Source of the DNA: Siniperca chuatsi
Lineage: Eukaryota > Chordata > Actinopteri > Centrarchiformes > Sinipercidae
Direction of reading: 5' to 3'
DNA: 64,000 bases
Assembly (NCBI RefSeq): GCF_020085105.1
Contig: NC_058062.1
Span: 3,684,945-3,748,944, forward strand
A model generated the notes under the pieces. The model worked only from the letters and a program-made list of their open reading frames with translations. It was not told the DNA's origin and made no database searches. The position numbers and the translations under genes are program-made. Below are positions 63,007-64,000 of this stretch, piece after piece. Within the stretch, counting starts at the first letter, position 1, and each line of letters opens with the position of its first letter.

Positions 63007-64000
63007 CTGTCAAAGTAAAACTTGGATGAGTTTACTCTGCAAGTTTCAGCCTCTGTGGTACTATTGTTTCACTTTCTACACAAAACACACCCATCATGTT
63101 GTTCTCAACCACAAATCTGAGAAGCAGTAGAGAAGAGCATCCCAGTCTCTTTCTTTCTCATCCAAATTAAATTCTGTCGTTTTGTTTGTTTATCAAGCGA
63201 CAGCAAAAGATAAACTGCCAATTAAAATAAGTTTATATATTTTATATAACTAAGAAACATTTTCCAAGACACACCAAAGTGTTTCAGATTTCTGTTATTC
63301 TTTCCTTCCAGGCAATAATAAATACGCTGAAGTAAAGTGAAAGGACTGTAAGTATAAACTGGGTGGCAGATTATAATGTAATGAGATGAAGTTTGATTTA
63401 AAAAATAGAATAAAAACAAGTCTACAGCCATGCTACCAGCTCTGCACACTGTAGTTAGGTATAGCAATGCTTTGAGCTAAATGCTAACGTCAGCATGCTA
63501 ATATGATCACAATTACAATGCCAACATGTTGATGTTTAGCAAGTATAATGTATAGCATGTTTAGCATCTTAGTTTAGCATGTCAATGTTTGATAATTGGC
63601 ACAAAACAAACACATTGGACAAATTGAAAATTTTACTTAAGTTTAGGAAACACTAAAGTTATTGCAAATAATCCTGAAGGGAACATGAATGTCTGAACCA
63701 AATTTCATGGCAATCCATCCAAAAGTTGTTGAGACATTTCACTTAAAATCACGAACCACAGTATTGGACAAAGTAAGATTTTGACCTGACGATGGCGCTA
63801 ATTAGCAAATGTTTGCATGCTTACACGCTACAATAAGATGGTGAGCATCGTAAACATTATACCTACTAAACATCAACATGTTAGCATTGTCATTGTAAGC
63901 ATGTTAGCAGGCTGACATTAGCATGTAGCTTAAAGCACCACTGTGCCTAAGTAGCCTCACAGAGTCGCTAGCATGGCTGTAGACTCTTAGACTTGTTTTA
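63007..64000. other. MYH-C intron to window edge
   Basis: This stretch precedes the first visible MYH-C exon and should be intron. I looked for the previous 137-nt exon (VFFKAGLLG block) on the - strand and did not find it. The right part is filled by the MITE at 63411-64000. Confidence 0.7.
63411..64000. mobile_element. long-TIR MITE, near-complete copy
   Basis: The left end (from AAAACAAGTCTACAGCCATG at about 63414) and the right end (complement of TAAAACAAGTCTAAGAGTCT at 63981-64000) form terminal inverted repeats of roughly 190 bp with moderate divergence. The shared order is ACAGCCATGCTA, GCTTTGAGCTAAATGCTAA, CAGCATGCTAA and ACATGTTGATGTTTAGCA. The centre carries the GAACATGAATGTCTGAACC and GATGGCGCTAA motifs of the repeats at 14231 and 32581. 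There is no coding capacity. The right tip may continue past the window. Confidence 0.8.

Overview
The window is vertebrate nuclear DNA, most likely from a ray-finned (probably percomorph) fish. Three things point there: short GT-AG introns, many small foldback (MITE-like) repeats of the kind common in spiny-rayed fishes, and proteins that read as fish orthologues. No assembly or species label can be read from the bases, so the taxon is an inference.

Layout. Positions 1-1735 hold no gene. tmem220 (+, six coding exons, 1736-3838) has a large degenerate minisatellite in intron 4. sco1 (+, seven coding exons, 4534-8642) encodes the mitochondrial copper chaperone with its CxxxC site. A 6.8-kb repeat-bearing gap leads to a TATA-type promoter at about 15.48 kb. 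Two complete sarcomeric myosin heavy chain (MYH) genes follow head to tail on the + strand: MYH-A (15708-31648, 38 coding exons, 1935 codons before the stop) and MYH-B (37676-52780, 39 coding exons, 1947 codons before the stop). A third gene, MYH-C, lies on the - strand and converges tail to tail with MYH-B. Its last 20 coding exons (54756-63006, the neck end and the whole rod) are present; its motor domain lies beyond position 64000. I placed every exon of the three genes by splice sites and reading frame and found no frameshift or internal stop.

Context. tmem220-sco1-MYH, all on one strand, matches the order and orientation around the mammalian MYH3 end of the fast skeletal MYH cluster (MYH3-SCO1-ADPRM-TMEM220), except that no ADPRM coding sequence is seen here. 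The genes are therefore called fast/embryonic skeletal-type MYH. tmem220 and sco1 are syntenic neighbours with no known functional link to the myosins.

Most notable observations. (1) The three MYH genes share short blocks that are nearly or wholly identical, synonymous sites included, while neighbouring coding sequence has diverged: A-C 151 of 152 nt, B-C 128 of 128 nt, A-B 63 of 63 nt. The A-C and B-C pairs lie in opposite orientation. This looks like patchy gene conversion. (2) MYH-C is inverted relative to the rest of the cluster. (3) MYH-A lacks the small last coding exon seen in B and C, ends in a divergent tail, and has a foldback element about 30 bp after its stop. (4) Several foldback-element families, one with terminal inverted repeats near 190 bp, and a decayed LINE reverse transcriptase fragment lie in the introns and gaps.
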